Shown piece after piece: positions 32,754 through 44,436 of a stretch of DNA of 60,000 nt. Origin of the DNA: Tubulanus polymorphus (lineage: Eukaryota > Nemertea > Palaeonemertea > Tubulaniformes > Tubulanidae); assembly GCF_964204645.1 (NCBI RefSeq), contig NC_134034.1, forward strand, positions 11,744,462 to 11,804,461. Reading direction: 5' to 3'. The position numbers and the translations under genes are program-made. How positions within the stretch are numbered: the first letter of the stretch is position 1; every line of letters begins with the position of its first letter. The notes below the pieces were generated by a model that made no database searches, was not told the origin of the DNA, and saw nothing but the letters and a program-made list of their open reading frames with translations.

Positions 32754-34499
32754 CAATGGTAGTGGTCTGTCCAGGCGATCCTGATGGCCAAGTTGTTGGA
32801 CTTGTTGGTCCAGTGGTTGCTGGTCCAGTAGTTTTTGGCCCAGTGGTTGCTGGTCCAGTAGTTGCTGGTCCAGTGGTTGCTGGTCCAGTAGTAGCCGGTC
32901 CAGTAGTTGCCGGTCCAGTGGTTGCTGGTCCAGTAGTTGCCGGTCCAGTGGTTGCTGGTCCAGTAGTTGCCGGTCCAGTAGTTGCTGGTCCAGTAGTTGC
33001 TGGTCCAGTGGTTGCTGGTCCAGTAGTTGCCGGTCCAGTGGTTGCTGGTCCAGTAGTTGCCGGTCCAGTAGTTGCTGGTCCAGTAGTTGCTGGTCCAGTG
33101 GTTACTGGTCCAGTAGTTGCTGGTCCAGTAGTTGCCGGTCCAGTAGTTGCTGGTCCAGTGGTTACTGGTCCAGTAGTTGCCGGTCCAGTGGTTGCTGGTC
33201 CAGTGGTTGCTGGTCCAGTAGTTGCCGGTCCAGTAGTTGCTGGTCCAGTAGTTGCTGGTCCAGTGGTTACTGGTCCAGTAGTTGCCGGTCCAGTGGTTGC
33301 TGGTCCAGTGGTTGCTGGTCCAGTAGTTTTTGGTCCAGTAGTTGCTGGTCCAGAAGGTGCTGGCTGGGGTTTCGTGGTACTCAGACCTGTTGTCCCAGTG
33401 GTTGCTGGTCCGGTAGTTGGTGGTCCAGTAGTTGCCGGTCCAGTGGTTGCTGGTCCGGTAGTTTTTGGCCCAGTGGTTGCTGGCCCAGTGGTTGCTGGTC
33501 CAGTAGTTGCAGGTCCAGTGGTTGCTGGTCCAGTAGTTTTTGGCCCAGTGGTTGCTGGTCCAGTGGTTGCTGGTCCAGTAGTAGCCGGTCCAGTAGTTGC
33601 CGGTCCAGTGGTTGCTGGTCCAGTAGTTGCCGGTCCAGTGGTTGCTGGTCCAGTAGTTGCCGGTCCAGTAGTTGCTGGTCCAGTAGTTGCTGGTCCAGTG
33701 GTTGCTGGTCCAGTAGTTGCCGGTCCAGTGGTTGCTGGTCCAGTAGTTGCCGGTCCAGTAGTTGCTGGTCCAGTAGTTGCTGGTCCAGTGGTTACTGGTC
33801 CAGTAGTTGCTGGTCCAGTAGTTGCCGGTCCAGTAGTTGCTGGTCCAGTGGTTACTGGTCCAGTAGTTGCCGGTCCAGTGGTTGCTGGTCCAGTGGTTGC
33901 TGGTCCAGTAGTTGCCGGTCCAGTAGTTGCTGGTCCAGTAGTTGCTGGTCCAGTGGTTACTGGTCCAGTAGTTGCCGGTCCAGTGGTTGCTGGTCCAGTG
34001 GTTGCTGGTCCAGTAGTTTTTGGTCCAGTAGTTGCTGGTCCAGAAGGTGCTGGCTGGGGTTTCGTGGTACTCAGACCTGTTGTCCCAGTGGTTGCTGGTC
34101 CGGTAGTTGGTGGTCCAGTAGTTGCCGGTCCAGTGGTTGCTGGTCCGGTAGTTTTTGGCCCAGTGGTTGCTGGCCCAGTGGTTGCTGGTCCAGTAGTTGC
34201 AGGTCCAGTGGTTGCTGGTCCAGTAGTTTTTGGTCCAGTGGTTGCTGGTCCAGTGGTTGCTGGTCCGGTAGTTTTTGGCCCAGTGGTTGCTGGTCCTGTG
34301 GTTGCTGGTCCAGTAGTTGCTGGTCCAGTGGTTGCTGGCCCAGTGGTTGCTGGTCCAGTAGTTGCTGGTCCAGTGGTTGCAGGTCCAGTAGTTTTTGGCC
34401 CAGTGGTTGCTGGTCCAGTAGTTATAGGTCCAGTGGTTGCTGGAGCAGTAGTTGTTGGTCCTGTTGGCGAAGTAACAGTAGTTTTACCAGGGCCAACTT
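32754..34499 (-). CDS. PTS exon of the domain cassette, 1.75 kb
   Basis: The acceptor tttacag and donor GTAAGC bound 582 codons, phase 1 at both ends. Five-residue GPATT units (15 bases) make up most of it, broken twice by a GLSTTKPQPAPSG block. Almost the whole array is present twice at an offset of 690 bases. It ends with PGQTTTIG at the donor, as do the two exons at 35119 and 36746. No minus-strand ATG lies in frame, so start-based gene finders would miss it. Confidence 0.88.
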
Positions 34500-34608
34500 C
34501 TGTAAATGAAACAGGTACATTTCTAATCAGTCAGCTCTTTCTGATAATTTCAAATTGAATGCAAAATGGTAAACCAGACAAATATCAGTGAAGTGACCTA
34601 CAACTTAC

Positions 34609-35034
34609 TTTCTACACATGCTGCAAATACCTGGAACACGCCGTAGTAATCATTTGTGTCTCTCGGGACTACAGGTACAATTTTCACTTCTGTGATTCCT
34701 CCTTTATCGAATACATGCGGCTGTTGATTAAGATTTGTTCCCAAATTTTTACCAACAAGTTCAAATGTTGTCGAACCAATCGGTTTGACGTAAACGTCAT
34801 ACTCGGCTATGTTTCCATCGACGGCTATTTTGTTTAACAATGGTGGTTTGGCAGGATTTGCCGACGATAGACGATAAATCAGGTAAGCTTGTCCCTGTGG
34901 CTTTTGAGGTGCCTTCCAGCCATAGGCGTCAATGTTGCTTGGTGGATTTGAACCGGGAGATATAATCAATTGAGAAATATCAATGATTCCTTTCTGGTAA
35001 TCAGCGATGTTCTTAATCGGCTCGTTACATACAC
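34609..35034 (-). CDS. Discoidin-like module, cassette copy D2
   Basis: A 426-base exon with the same borders and motifs as D1. Diagnostic differences: IKNIADYQ, KPQGQ instead of KPNGQ, and DTNDYYG shared with D1. Its upstream intron matches those of D1 and D3. Confidence 0.9.
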
Positions 35035-35118
35035 CTGTGATAAAATTGAAAGTATGCTTCATCTAAAATTTTAAGAATCGATTTTGATAGTTTAAACAGA
35101 ATATAGAATCTTGCTTAC

Positions 35119-36132
35119 CAATGGTAGTTGTCTGTCCAGGCGTTCCTGTTGGGCCAGTAGTCGGTCTTGTAGGTCCGGTAGTTGTGGGTCTAGTTGAAAA
35201 AGTAGTTGTCTGACCTATTGGCTTAGTGGTTATTGGTCCCGTTGTTGTTTGACCTGGCGGCACAGTGGTTACTGGTCCAGTAGTTGGTGGACCTGTTGGG
35301 GCAGTGGTTGCTGGTCCAGTAGTTGTTTGACTTGGTGGCCCAGTGGTGATGGGTCCAGTCGTTGTTATTCCCGATGGTCCAGTAGTTGTTGTTCCTATTG
35401 GCCCAGTGGTAATTGGTCCAGTAGTTGCTGGGCCTGTTGGCCCAGTGGTGATTGGTCCAGTAGTTGTTGGTCCTGTCGATACTGTGGTTGTTGGTATTAT
35501 TGATACAGTAGTAGTTGGACGTATTACCACAGTGGTTGCTGGCCCAGTGGTAACTGGTCCAGTAGTTGTTGGTCCTATTGGCCCAGTTGTTGCTGGACCA
35601 GTGGTTGCTGGCCCAGTCGTTACTGGTCCAGTGGTTACTGGTCCAGTAGTTGTTGGTCCTGTTGGCCCAGTCGTTGCTGGCCCAGTGGTTACTGGTCCAG
35701 TAGTTGTTGATCCAGTTGGCCCAGTGGTTGCTGGCCCAGTCGTTACTGGTCCAGTAGTTGTTGGTCCTACTGGCCCAGTTGTTGCTGGACCAGTGGTTAC
35801 TGGTCCTGTAGTTGTTGGACCCGTTGGCCCGGTAGTTGCTGGTCCAGTGGTTGCTGGTCCAGTTGTTTTTGGACCTGTTGGCCCAGTTGTTGCTTGTCCA
35901 GTGGTTGCTGGTCCAGTTGTTTTTGGACCTGTTGGCCCAGTGGTTGCTGGCCCAGTTGTTGCTGGTCCAGTGGTTGCTGGTCCAGTTGTTTTTGGACCTG
36001 TTGGCCCAGTGGTTGCTGGCCCAGTTGTTGCTGGTCCAGTGGTTGCTGGTCCAGTTGTTTTTGGACCTGTTGGCCCAGTAGTTGTTGTTGGACTAGTTAG
36101 CGAAGTAACAGGGGTTGTAGCAGGGCCAACTT
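35119..36132 (-). CDS. PTS exon of the domain cassette, 1.0 kb
   Basis: The acceptor tttgcag and donor GTAAGC bound 338 codons, phase 1 ends. The 5' part has regular GPTGPKTTGPA-type units; the 3' part is more varied, with VIRPTTTVSIIPTTT, GPSGITTTG and GQTTTIG. It lies between D3 and D2. Confidence 0.88.
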
Positions 36133-36235
36133 CTGCAAATGAAACCGGTTAATCAGTCAGTTCTTTGTGATATGATTTCAAATTGAATGCAAAATGCAAA
36201 CAAGGCAAATATCAGTGAAGTGACCTACAACTTAC

Positions 36236-36661
36236 TTTCTACACATGCTGCAAATACCTGGAACACGCCGTAGTAATCCTGTGTGTCTCTCGGGACTACA
36301 GGTACAATTTTCACTTCTGTGATTCCGCCTTTATCGAATACATGCGGCTGTTGATTAAGATTTGTTCCCAAATTTTTACCAACAAGTTCAAATGTTGTCG
36401 AACCAATCGGTTTAACGTAAACGTCATACTCGGCTATGTTTCCATCGACGGCTATTTTGTTTAACAATGGTGGTTTGGCAGGATTTGCCGACGATAGACG
36501 ATAAATCAGGTAAGCTTGTCCCTGTGGCTTTTGAGGTGCCTTCCAGCCATAGGCGTCAATATTGCTTGGTGGATTTGAACCGGGAGAAACAATCAATTGA
36601 GAAATATCAATGATTCCTTTCTGGTAATCAGCGATGTTCTTAATCGGCTCGTTACATACAC
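36236..36661 (-). CDS. Discoidin-like module, cassette copy D3
   Basis: A 426-base exon, same borders as D1. It shares KPQGQ with D2 but DTQDYYG with D4, making it a mosaic. Acceptor atcacag, donor GTAAGT. Confidence 0.9.
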
Positions 36662-36745
36662 CTGTGATAAAATTGAAAGTATGCTTAATCTAAAATTTTA
36701 AGAATCGATTTTGATAGTTTGATTAAAATATAGAATCTCGCTTAC

Positions 36746-39454
36746 CAATGGTAGTTGTCTGTCCAGGCGTTCCTGTTGGGCCAGTAGTTTTTGGCCCAGT
36801 TGTTGCTGGTCCAGTGGTTGCTGGCCCAGTGGTTGCTGGTCCAGTGGTTGCTGGCCCAGTGGTTGCTGGTCCAGTAGTTTTTGGCCCAGTGGTTGCTGGC
36901 CCAGTGGTTGCTGGTCCAGTGGTTGCTGGTCCAGTGGTTGCTGGCCCAGTGGTTGCTGGTCCAGTGGTTGCTGGTCCAGTAGTTTTTGGCCCAGTCGTTG
37001 CTGGCCCAGTGGTTGCTGGCCCAGTGGTTGCTGGTCCAGTGGTTGCTGGTCCTGTGGTGGCTGGTCCAGTAGTTGCTGGTCCAGTAGTTTTTGGCCTAGT
37101 AGTTGCTGGTCCAGTAGTTTTTGGCCCAGTGGTTGCTGGTCCAGTAGTTGCTGGTCCAGTGGTTGCTGGTCCAGTGGTTGCTGGCCCAGTGGTTGCTGGT
37201 CCAGTGGTTGCTGGTCCAGTGGTTGCTGGCCCAGTGGTTGCTGGTCCAGTGGTTACTGGTCCAGTGGTTGCTGGTCCAGTAGTTTTTGGCCCAGTCGTTG
37301 CTGGTCCAGTAGTTTTTGGCCCAGTCGTTGCTGGCCCAGTGGTTGCTGGCCCAGTGGTTGCTGGTCCAGTAGTTGCCGGTCCAGTGGTTGCTGGTCCAGT
37401 AGTTGCCGGTCCAGTGGTTGCTGGTCCAGTAGTTGCCGGTCCAGTGGTTGCTGGTCCAGTAGTTTTTGGCCCAGTGGTTGCTGGTCCAGTAGTTGCTGGT
37501 CCAGTGGTTGCTGGTCCAGTGGTTGCTGGCCCAGTGGTTGCTGGTCCAGTGGTTACTGGTCCAGTGGTTGCTGGTCCAGTAGTTTTTGGCCCAGTCGTTG
37601 CTGGTCCAGTAGTTTTTGGCCCAGTCGTTGCTGGCCCAGTGGTTGCTGGCCCAGTGGTTGCTGGTCCAGTAGTTGCCGGTCCAGTGGTTGCTGGTCCAGT
37701 AGTTGCCGGTCCAGTGGTTGCTGGTCCAGTAGTTGCCGGTCCAGTGGTTGCTGGTCCAGTAGTTGCCGGTCCAGTGGTTGCTGGTCCAGTAGTTGCCGGT
37801 CCAGTAGTTGCCGGTCCAGTAGTTGCTTGTCCAGTGGTTACTGGTCCAGTGGTTGCCGGTCCAGTGGTTGCTGGTCCAGTAGTTGCTGGTCCAGTAGTTG
37901 CTGGGCCAGTGGTTGCTGGTCCAGTAGTTGCCGGTCCAGTGGTTGCTGGTCCCGTAGTTGCTGGGCCAGTGGTTGCTGGTCCAGTAGTTTTTGGTCCAGT
38001 AGTTGCTGGTCCAGTGGTTGTTGGTCCAGTGGTTGCTGGTCCAGATGGTGCTGGCTGGGGTTTCGTGGTACTCAGACCTGTTGTCCCAGTGGTTGCTGGT
38101 CCGGTAGTTGGTGGTCCAGTGGTTGGTGGTCCGGTGGTTGCTGGTCCGGTAGTTGCTGGCCCAGTGGTTGCTGGCCCAGTGGTTGCCGGTCCAGAAGTTG
38201 TTGGTCCAGTGGTTGCTGGTCCAGTAGTTGCTGGTCCAGTAGTTGCTGGTCCAGTAGTTTTTGGCCCAGTGGTTGCTGGTCCAGTAGTTGCTGGTCCAGT
38301 GGTTGCTGGTCCGGTAGTTGGTGGTCCGGTAATTGGTGGTCCAGTGGTTGGTGGTCCAGAAGTTGCTGGTCCAGTAGTTGCTGGTCCAGTGGTTTCTGGT
38401 CCAGTAGTTTTTGGCCCAGTGGTTGCTGGTCCAGTAGTTGCTGGTCCAGTGGTTGCTGGTCCAGTCGTTGCTGGCCCAGTGGTTGCTGTTCCAGAAGTTG
38501 TTGGTCCAGTGGTTGCTGGTCCAGTAGTTGCTGGTCCAGTGGTTGCTGGTCCAGTAGTTTTTGGCCCAGTGGTTGCTGGTCCAGTAGTTGCTGGTCCAGT
38601 AGTTGCTGGTCCAGTGGTTGCTGGTCCAGTAGTTGCTGGTCCAGTGGTTGCTGGTCCAGTAGTTTTTGGCCCAGTGGTTGCTGGCCCAGTGGTTGCTGGC
38701 CCAGTGGTTGCTGGTCCAGTAGTTTTTGGCCCAGTGGTTGCTGGCCCAGTGGTTGCTGGTCCAGTAGTTGCCGGTCCAGTGGTTGCTGGTCCAGTAGTTG
38801 CCGGTCCAGTGGTTGCTGGTCCAGTAGTTGCCGGTCCAGTGGTTGCTGGTCCAGTAGTTGCCGGTCCAGTGGTTGCTGGTCCAGAGGTTGCTGGTCTAGT
38901 AGTTGCTGGTCCAGTGGTTGCTGGTCCAGTAGTTGCCGGTCCAGTGGTTGCCGGTCCAGTGGTTGCTGGTCCAGTAGTTGCTGGTCCAGTGGTTACTGGT
39001 CCGGTAGTTATTGGTCCTGTTGGCCAAGTCGTTACGGTTCCAGTGGTTGCTGGTCCAGTGGTTACTGGTCTGGTAAATATTGGTCCTGTTGGCCAAGTCG
39101 TTACGGTTCCAGTGGTTGCTGGTCCAGTGGTTACTGGTCTGGTAGTTATTGGTCCTGTTGGCCAAGTCGTTACGGTTCCAGTGGTTGCTGGTCCAGTGGT
39201 TACTGGTCTGGTAAATATTGGTCCTGTTGGCCAAGTCGTTACGGTTCCAGTGGTTGCTGGTCCAGTGGTTACTGGTCTGGTAGTTATTGGTCCTGTTGGC
39301 CAAGTCGTCACGGTTCCAGTGGTTGCTGGTCCAGTGGTTACTGGTCTGGTAAATATTGGTCCTGTTGGCCAAGTCGTTACGGTTCCAGTGGTTGCTGGAG
39401 CAGTAGTTGTTGGTCCTGTTGGCAAAGTAAGAGTTGTTGTACCAGGGCCAACTT
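36746..39454 (-). CDS. PTS exon of the domain cassette, 2.7 kb (903 residues)
   Basis: The acceptor cttacag and donor GTAAGC bound an exon that is phase 1 at both ends. The 5' part is six 23-residue units, TTGTVTTWPTGP plus alternating IFTRPV or ITTRPV, which bring regularly spaced Trp. The rest is more than a hundred 5-residue GPATT units with GPKTT and GPPTT variants and one GLSTTKPQPAPSG block. Internal 300-base duplication at 37201-37440 and 37501-37740. An O-glycosylated spacer is inferred. Confidence 0.9.
36780..38995. repeat. 15-base coding minisatellite (GPATT)
   Basis: Tandem ggtccagtggttgct units on the plus strand, with ggcccagt, gttttt and gttgcc variants. The same unit makes up the exons at 31615, 32754 and part of 35119. 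Confidence 0.95.
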
Positions 39455-39571
39455 CTGTAAGTGAAACCATGTAGTATTTAATGACTAGGAGTCAATTCTT
39501 TCTGACGTAGTTTCAAATAGAATGTGAAATGGTAAACCAGACATATATCAGTGAAGTGACCTACAACTTAC

Positions 39572-39997
39572 TTTCTACACATGCTGCAAATACCTGGAAC
39601 ACGCCGTAGTAATCCTGTGTGTCTCTCGGGACTACAGGTACAATTTTCACTTCTGTGATTCCTCCTTTATCAAATACATGCGGCTGTTGATTCAGATTTG
39701 TTCCCAAATTTTTACCAACAAGTTCAAATGTTGTCGAACCAATCGGTTTAACGTAAACGTCATACTCGGCTATGTTTCCATCGACGGCTATTTTGTTTAA
39801 CAGTGGTGGTTTGGCAGGATTTGCCGATGATAGACGATAAATCAGGTAAGCTTGTCCATTTGGCTTTTGAGGTGCCTTCCAGCCATAAGCGTCAACATAG
39901 CTTGGTGGATTTGAACCGGGAGATACGATCAATTGAGAAATATCAATGATTCCTTTCGTGAAATCAGCGATGTTCTCAATCGGCTCGTTACATACAC
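39572..39997 (-). CDS. Discoidin-like module, cassette copy D4
   Basis: A 426-base exon with donor GTAAGT but a different acceptor (tttctag) from D1-D3. This suggests D4 is the outermost, original member, from which [PTS exon + module] units were copied downstream. ENIADFTKG is unique to it; KPNGQ is shared with D1 and DTQDYYG with D3. Confidence 0.9.
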
Positions 39998-41130
39998 CTA
40001 GAAATAGAATCATCACACGTCACTAAAATGGCAAGTGAAAGCAAGAAGATCGCCTAATACGACTTAATCTCAAGACTTTAATAATTATTGTTTTTTCATT
40101 GAATTGATGTAATCATTACTTGTAAATATTGAAATGTCACTTACTAGCTGCTAAGTGTTGTTGGTACGTAAGATTGATGATGGATATGCAAATGTAGTCG
40201 CTTCAAAATGTGTGTTGTGTTAAGAGATGATTTTGAATCGTCTGTTGCGGGGAAATTCCGAGAAAATTATCGTATTGTTTATTACTCGTTATTTGGATTT
40301 TATTTAGAGAAACTGCTGACGTTCTGGTCCTCGCCAGGTGGAACTTATGTTGTTGACCATGTTTCTGTTGTAATTACAGCGAATATCAATGTCATTGTCG
40401 CTAATGCATCAAACTCAATTCGTATATAGCCTTTAACCTCTGCAAAATGTGTAGCGATAGGATACCAGATGCTCCATTATCATTATCCCATTGTTTCAAG
40501 TTTGGTTGGCATCCCTATTTATCTTTGTTTTAAGTTTCTGTCCAGGAAATATTTATGCCAATGGCAAAAACAGAAGTTTCTTGTATCCTGTCGGGATAGT
40601 TCCATTTCAATGTTCAGTATCCGAACAAAAAATCTAGTACACTGCGGATACTGTCAAAATCTAGCCCTGAAAATCTCAAGAATACTTTGCAAAGACAGTA
40701 GGCTCGATAGCGCAAAGTGATAGAGCGTATGCTTGAAACATTACAGTACTGTACAAAACGACTGACCGATACAGTCGTTGAAAACTGCTCAACAACGTCC
40801 AAATACAAAGACTCACCACAAGAAGTTTACACGGAAAGATAAAGCCTCAAACTACCAAAATCGGGGGAGAGTTTTTGGAAGATATCCGTAATCTCAGTAA
40901 ACGGGTTAGAATTTGACCGTTAATGATTTTGACATTCACTCCATTTCCAGCTTTCGATATCCAGATCATAGCGAAGGATTTGGCAGTGATGGATTTAACT
41001 ACAAAACTATAAACAGCGAAATCTAACTCGTTACCGGAAATATAAAATGAAGTGAAAACCGTGTAGTTTTTGTTGAAGTTTTGAAATCGTGACATTGTAA
41101 GGCACGTCGAGATTAATATTCTGCACTTAC
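39998..41130 (-). other. Intron of 1.1 kb, nothing recognised
   Basis: No repeat or gene identified; short frames on both strands show no motif. Confidence 0.45.
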
Positions 41131-41529
41131 GTTCTTCGCAAATCAAAAATTTGATTAATTTCAAAGCGAACTCCAAATCCGACGGTGAAAGTGTCTCGAT
41201 AAGTTCCAGTCTTATTTTATCGGCTCTGACGTGCGGTAGGAGAAACGTTTCCGTGTTCGGGTCGAGTGTAACGACTATTCTTCTAAAGTTTGTTACGGCT
41301 TTTGTATTAATGTATATGTTCATTTTCTTAACGTTGCCCAGTAAAGTGATATCCATCAGGTACGGTGACCGGAAATCGGCCAAATCGAATTCGATGTAAG
41401 GTTTCGAAGTCTTGTCGACCGCGATAAATTTTTTGAAAATGTCCGTTACATCGGAGATGCCCAAGTTGCTGGTAAGGCGATTATTGGTGATGTGTTTTGT
41501 GATATCAACAGACGTCCCAGTACATTGCG
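41131..41529 (-). CDS. Discoidin-like module (single exon)
   Basis: The acceptor attctag and donor GTAAGT bound 399 bases, phase 1 at both ends. Opens QCTGTSVDITK and closes LIKFLICEE, with strands PYIEFDLADF, MDITLLGNV, MNIYINTKA and KIRLELIE. The conserved Trp is absent or replaced, so the module is quite divergent. It joins D4 directly with no PTS between, giving two adjacent modules. Confidence 0.83.
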
Positions 41530-42066
41530 CTAGAATAGGTGGATAGCAGTGTAAGGGAATACTTTAATAATTTCTCTATTTTCATTACAGTTTGAGCACA
41601 AAGTGCTAGAATAAATGCATAAGTAATGATGTGAATCAGAGACTAGTATTCTACAAAAAAATCTGTGGCAAGTTTAGATTGTTCTGCACCGATTCTGGAA
41701 TTCTCTTCTGGTGCGTTCGTTTCGACCAGAATACCTATTCCGGAATAGCATAATCTGTGAGCTTGACAAAAGCGCCCGGTAGAGAGGCTCTACGTGTATA
41801 CCTATTCCGGAATAGTATCGTCTGTAAACCTGGTAGAAGCGGCCCCGGTAGAGAGAATTGATCAATTGATTGGACTGCCTCAATTGAAGAGTTGACGAAT
41901 CGGAATAAGATCATATTCAGCGAGTAGGGAACTGTGCGTTTGTGAAATCACGAGTGCAAAAAACCCAAAACCGAATAAATCAGCATTTCTGCTAGATGGT
42001 GATAGTACTTGGTCCATTCAGTATGCTATTTGGGGTACAAGTCTCTTCAACGGGTTTTTTTCTTAC
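41530..42066 (-). other. Intron of 537 bases with a short imperfect duplication
   Basis: An 85-90 base segment around 41735-41855 is duplicated, each copy with the palindrome ctattccggaatag and ending cggtagagag. Nothing else recognised. Confidence 0.55.
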
Positions 42067-42081
42067 CTGGCGTCGTCGAAG
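42067..42081 (-). CDS. 15-base micro-exon (Ser-Thr-Thr-Pro)
   Basis: Fifteen bases between acceptor tttacag and donor GTAAGA, phase 1 ends, coding a Thr/Pro linker. It follows linker exons at 42421 and 42257. Confidence 0.55.
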
Positions 42082-42212
42082 CTGTAAAGATATAAAGATA
42101 ACATGTTCAACATCGTGTTCTTGAATCTGTCCCGTATAGGTCGTAGGTTGTGACTTAACGTATCATCGATATATGTAGGTTAGCATTGTTTAATGATTTA
42201 GAATATATTTAC

Positions 42213-42257
42213 TTGGCAGACTTGTCGAGGACGCTGGTCCCGGCGTTGATGCAGTTA
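42213..42257 (-). CDS. 15-codon PTS linker exon
   Basis: A 45-base exon (acceptor tttcag, donor GTAAAT), phase 1 ends, coding TASTPGPASSTSLP-like sequence. Confidence 0.68.
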
Positions 42258-42379
42258 CTGAAAATGTAGAAGAATTCGACCGTTACGACTTTCCAGTTTA
42301 TTTCATTTCTATTCGATTATATTTAACAACTTCGTGTCAAAAAAATAATGGAAAGATCGTGCTATGTGTTTTTGCGTAC

Positions 42380-42421
42380 CGATTGGTGACGTGGTTTTTG
42401 ACGGTTTGGTCGTTGACGTAC
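42380..42421 (-). CDS. 14-codon PTS linker exon
   Basis: A 42-base exon (acceptor attcag, donor GTACGC), phase 1 ends, coding TSTTKPSKTTSP-like sequence. Confidence 0.68.
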
Positions 42422-42732
42422 CTGAATCAAATGAAATGAAGCCAAATTAGATGGTGCTGATTTTAAAGATGCGCGGTGACATCATACCGCGCGTAGCTAA
42501 CCGGTATTGGTAGCAAATGATATAATATACAGGTATCGCCATTCTGCATCTACGAATCGACCCTTCGGGACATTCACAGCTTTTTTGCGTGAAGCTTTTC
42601 GATATTTCAACCTTATACGAAATAAATTCCTTCCCGACATTTCACAATGTAAGTACACGGTTCAGTTCTACGAAGTCGTAGAACTGACCTTCAAGACTTT
42701 CACCTTAAGCGAGTCTAAAAATGTTGACTTAC
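42422..42732 (-). other. Intron of 311 bases, nothing recognised
   Basis: No element seen. Confidence 0.45.
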
Positions 42733-43266
42733 TCGGGGTATAACACGCTGCGAACACTTTCAGGTTTATAGTGAATTCTCTATCAGCCCTGCCGTCGAAT
42801 GTAGTTAACAGTTCGATTTTCAACTCTTTTACATTTTGTATGCGCTGCGCGAACTTATTTGCACTAGTTTGAATACTGGTGGTCCCGTAGCGCACCCATT
42901 TCCCGGTGTAAGGCACCAGTGTTTTTATGTACAGGTTATAGGTCTCGACGTTGCCGCTTAATTTCAGCTGGTCGACCGCCGGCGCTGGAAGCTGCTGCTG
43001 CGAGCCGCTGGGCGCGAGATCGATAGTCATAGTCGGCGCATTAGCTATCGATTTATCAACCACCCAACCGGTTTTGCCCGGATATACCGCGGAAATGTTA
43101 GGTTGCGATGGTACGGAAGATATTTGACTAAGTGAAATTAGTTTGCCCGTCATCAGTTCAACGGCTGTATCTGTGCAAAGCTGTGGCGCGCTGGTGGTTT
43201 TGGGCTGCGCGGTGGTAGCGGTGGTTGTGCTTGGTATAGTTGTTGGTATTGTGCTCTTCGTCGAAG
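42733..43266 (-). CDS. PTS linker plus discoidin-like module
   Basis: The acceptor ttttcag and donor GTAAGT bound 534 bases, phase 1 at both ends. A Thr/Pro linker of about 30 residues leads to the module: QLCTDTAVE, ISLSQISSV, KTGWVVDKS with the conserved Trp, DQLKLSGNV, YNLYIKTLV, ELKIELLT and VFAACYTP. Cys bracket and VFAAC ending are shared with D1-D4. It is the clearest F5/8C-like pattern among the divergent copies. Confidence 0.88.
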
Positions 43267-44436
43267 CTGAAAAAGCATTCAGCATCATTTGTATTAAGAG
43301 TGAAAACAGATTTAGTAGAGTGATGATTGGAATGAGAAATTTCGGTAGGCTCCGCCTTACTAGGCACCGAAGAAAGCAGAACTTCCGACGAAAATATTTC
43401 GAAATTGCAAAATGTGACGATCAAATTTCACCGAGTAAGGCGGAGTCACTGTTTTAGTATAGATTTGATTATATCGTGATCGGACATGGTAGAAGTGCCG
43501 CGACGAAAAGTGGTAACTAAAACTATAGCAGCGCGCACTCGGGAAACCTCGCAGGCGATGGGCAGAGCGACGGGAATGTAGCCCCAGCAAGGGGATATCA
43601 ACGGACGAGATCACGGGTTATGTGCCATTATAACGCAACTACACAAAAACCATGACATTATGGATGCTTATGTAAGGACTGATCGTGCAACATTTTAATA
43701 ACCTGCTCCCATAAATCATATGTTTTGAATATGATACATGACAACGCGCATTTGACGAGTGATATATACCTGTATAAACACAATTCCCGTTCACAAGCGC
43801 ATTCATATCATACGTCAAACACCACCTGGTGTCTAACTATCTAACTAACAGTAAGTCATACAATTCGAATACAGACATTGAGTACCTTTGTTACTAAATA
43901 GATTTCAATTCAACACGTATGAAAAAAGCAAAGTTTGTAGTTAAAATGCTGTTTTTATCTATTCTACACCTGCAAACACATTTACAAATAACCAACACAA
44001 TTCTACAAAGAGAACCACCTACACAGTGTGCTAACGAAACAGTCTACAATTAAGACGAGTAGATGGATTGAATTATAAAAGCAATCTAAATCATAGATGT
44101 ACTAAAGCCATCTTTACGCCTTAGTCACAATTGAGCAGATGGTTTGAAGTATCGGACACGAGAATGCTCTCGTTCTGGTGAACATTGGAGACTGTTTCGT
44201 AAGCCGACGTTACTATGACATAGCGGGAGACCTCATTCACAAAGTGGCGTCGCTCGACGGCGTTTTGAGAGTTAGATTAGCAGCAATATTGCTACGTAGA
44301 ATTCATGATTCTTCGACGCTTTGAAACGACGCTGGTTTGAATGAGGAAACCGGACACGAAGAAGCAAATCTATTCCTGTTCCCCGTTCGATACAACATCT
44401 ATAACCTAAAATCCTCGCAAAACAACTTACTCTTAC
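43267..44436 (-). other. Intron of 1.2 kb, nothing firmly recognised
   Basis: A short inverted pair (taggctccgccttac and gtaaggcggagtc) lies at about 43347-43447. No gene seen. Confidence 0.5.
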
